Positions 63,807 to 64,000 of a stretch of 64,000 nucleotides of DNA are shown here, piece by piece (the stretch's first letter is position 1; every line of letters begins with the position of its first letter). The position numbers were made by a program, and so were the translations under genes. Origin of the DNA: Eikenella longinqua (GTDB lineage: Bacteria; Pseudomonadota; Gammaproteobacteria; Burkholderiales; Neisseriaceae); the NCBI RefSeq assembly GCF_001648355.1, contig NZ_LXSL01000018.1:1-64000 (forward strand), written 5' to 3'. The notes beneath the pieces are model-generated. The model was not told the origin of the DNA, searched no databases, and saw only the letters and a program-made list of their open reading frames with translations.

Positions 63807-64000
63807 ATGATGAAAGTACGTACTTGGGCTGTGCCCGCCTCATTGGCTCTGCTGCTGACCGCCTGCGCGGCGCCCATGCATGCAGACGACGGCGACCACA
63901 ACCGGCCGCCCCCCCATCGTTATGAAGAGCAGCGCCGCGACGACATGCAAGATCGCCGCGACGACCGCGACCATCAGCGCCGCCCGCGCCACGAACGCCA
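63807..64000 (+). CDS. Partial lipoprotein gene, cut by the window end
   Basis: The frame starts with ATGATG at 63807 (AGGA before it) and runs off the end. It has a signal MMKVRTWAVPASLALLLTAC with lipobox LTAC. The visible mature part is extremely rich in Asp, Arg, His and Glu (EEQRRDDMQDRRDDRDHQRR-like), which suggests a disordered, possibly metal-binding segment. The rest is outside the window. Confidence 0.65.
   Translation, partial: MMKVRTWAVPASLALLLTACAAPMHADDGDHNRPPPHRYEEQRRDDMQDRRDDRDHQRRPRHER

Overview
The window is chromosomal DNA of a member of the Neisseriaceae, most probably the genus Eikenella. The main clue is the 14-base word AGGCTACCTGAAAA / TTTTCAGGTAGCCT. It occurs roughly a hundred times here and matches the DNA uptake sequence (DUS) dialect described for Eikenella, not ATGCCGTCTGAA of Neisseria. 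Gene content agrees: PilS/PilR, UbiM-type hydroxylase, Correia-like mini-transposons and a GC-rich coding style.

Layout. 1-2155: remnant of a prophage or integrative element at the 3' end of tRNA-Leu(GAG), with a truncated P4-type integrase, an AntA-type antirepressor and several short repeat arrays. 2177-5958 (minus): secG, tpiA, plsX, a phosphoribosyltransferase, rpmF and yceD. 6013-9414 (plus): maf, a YciI-like protein, an RsmI-like methylase and a double-domain glycosyltransferase. 9758-13622 (minus): amino-acid ABC permease, then lapA-lapB-DUF4375-pyrF. 13919-22000: cupin, tRNA-Thr, ubiM, smr, and the pyruvate dehydrogenase genes aceE and aceF with a lipoprotein gene between them. 22180-30206: ybaB and dnaX, a transglutaminase-like membrane protein, a gene behind what looks like an aromatic amino acid attenuator, two exported proteins, and rsmJ. 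30492-35966 (minus): overlapping parC-pilS-pilR.

36341-47405 is the accessory part. It holds a SemiSWEET, an Ogt, a BtrH-like acyltransferase, a butanediol dehydrogenase, an ABC exporter pair, a stand-alone acyl carrier protein, a gene broken by an in-frame TGA, a ketoacyl synthase with a complete Cys-His-His triad, a reductase/LysR pair, and a protein resembling the ketoacyl synthase N-terminal (chain-length-factor-like) family. Three Correia-like elements lie here; one is cleanly inserted into a DUS. I read BtrH + ABC + ACP + KS as an unassigned acyl-transfer and export cluster.

47512-64000 is mostly housekeeping: aspA, a spermidine-synthase-like protein, an M48 protease, cmk-rpsA-ihfB, a nitroreductase, bcp, a second Ogt, xerD-like, rppH, trpC, guaA, a metallo-hydrolase, and a lipoprotein cut off by the window end.

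Most intergenic gaps contain DUS words, often as inverted pairs that can act as transcription terminators. DUS words are also read through inside at least seventeen genes and supply the stop codon of several. No rRNA genes and no CRISPR array were seen.
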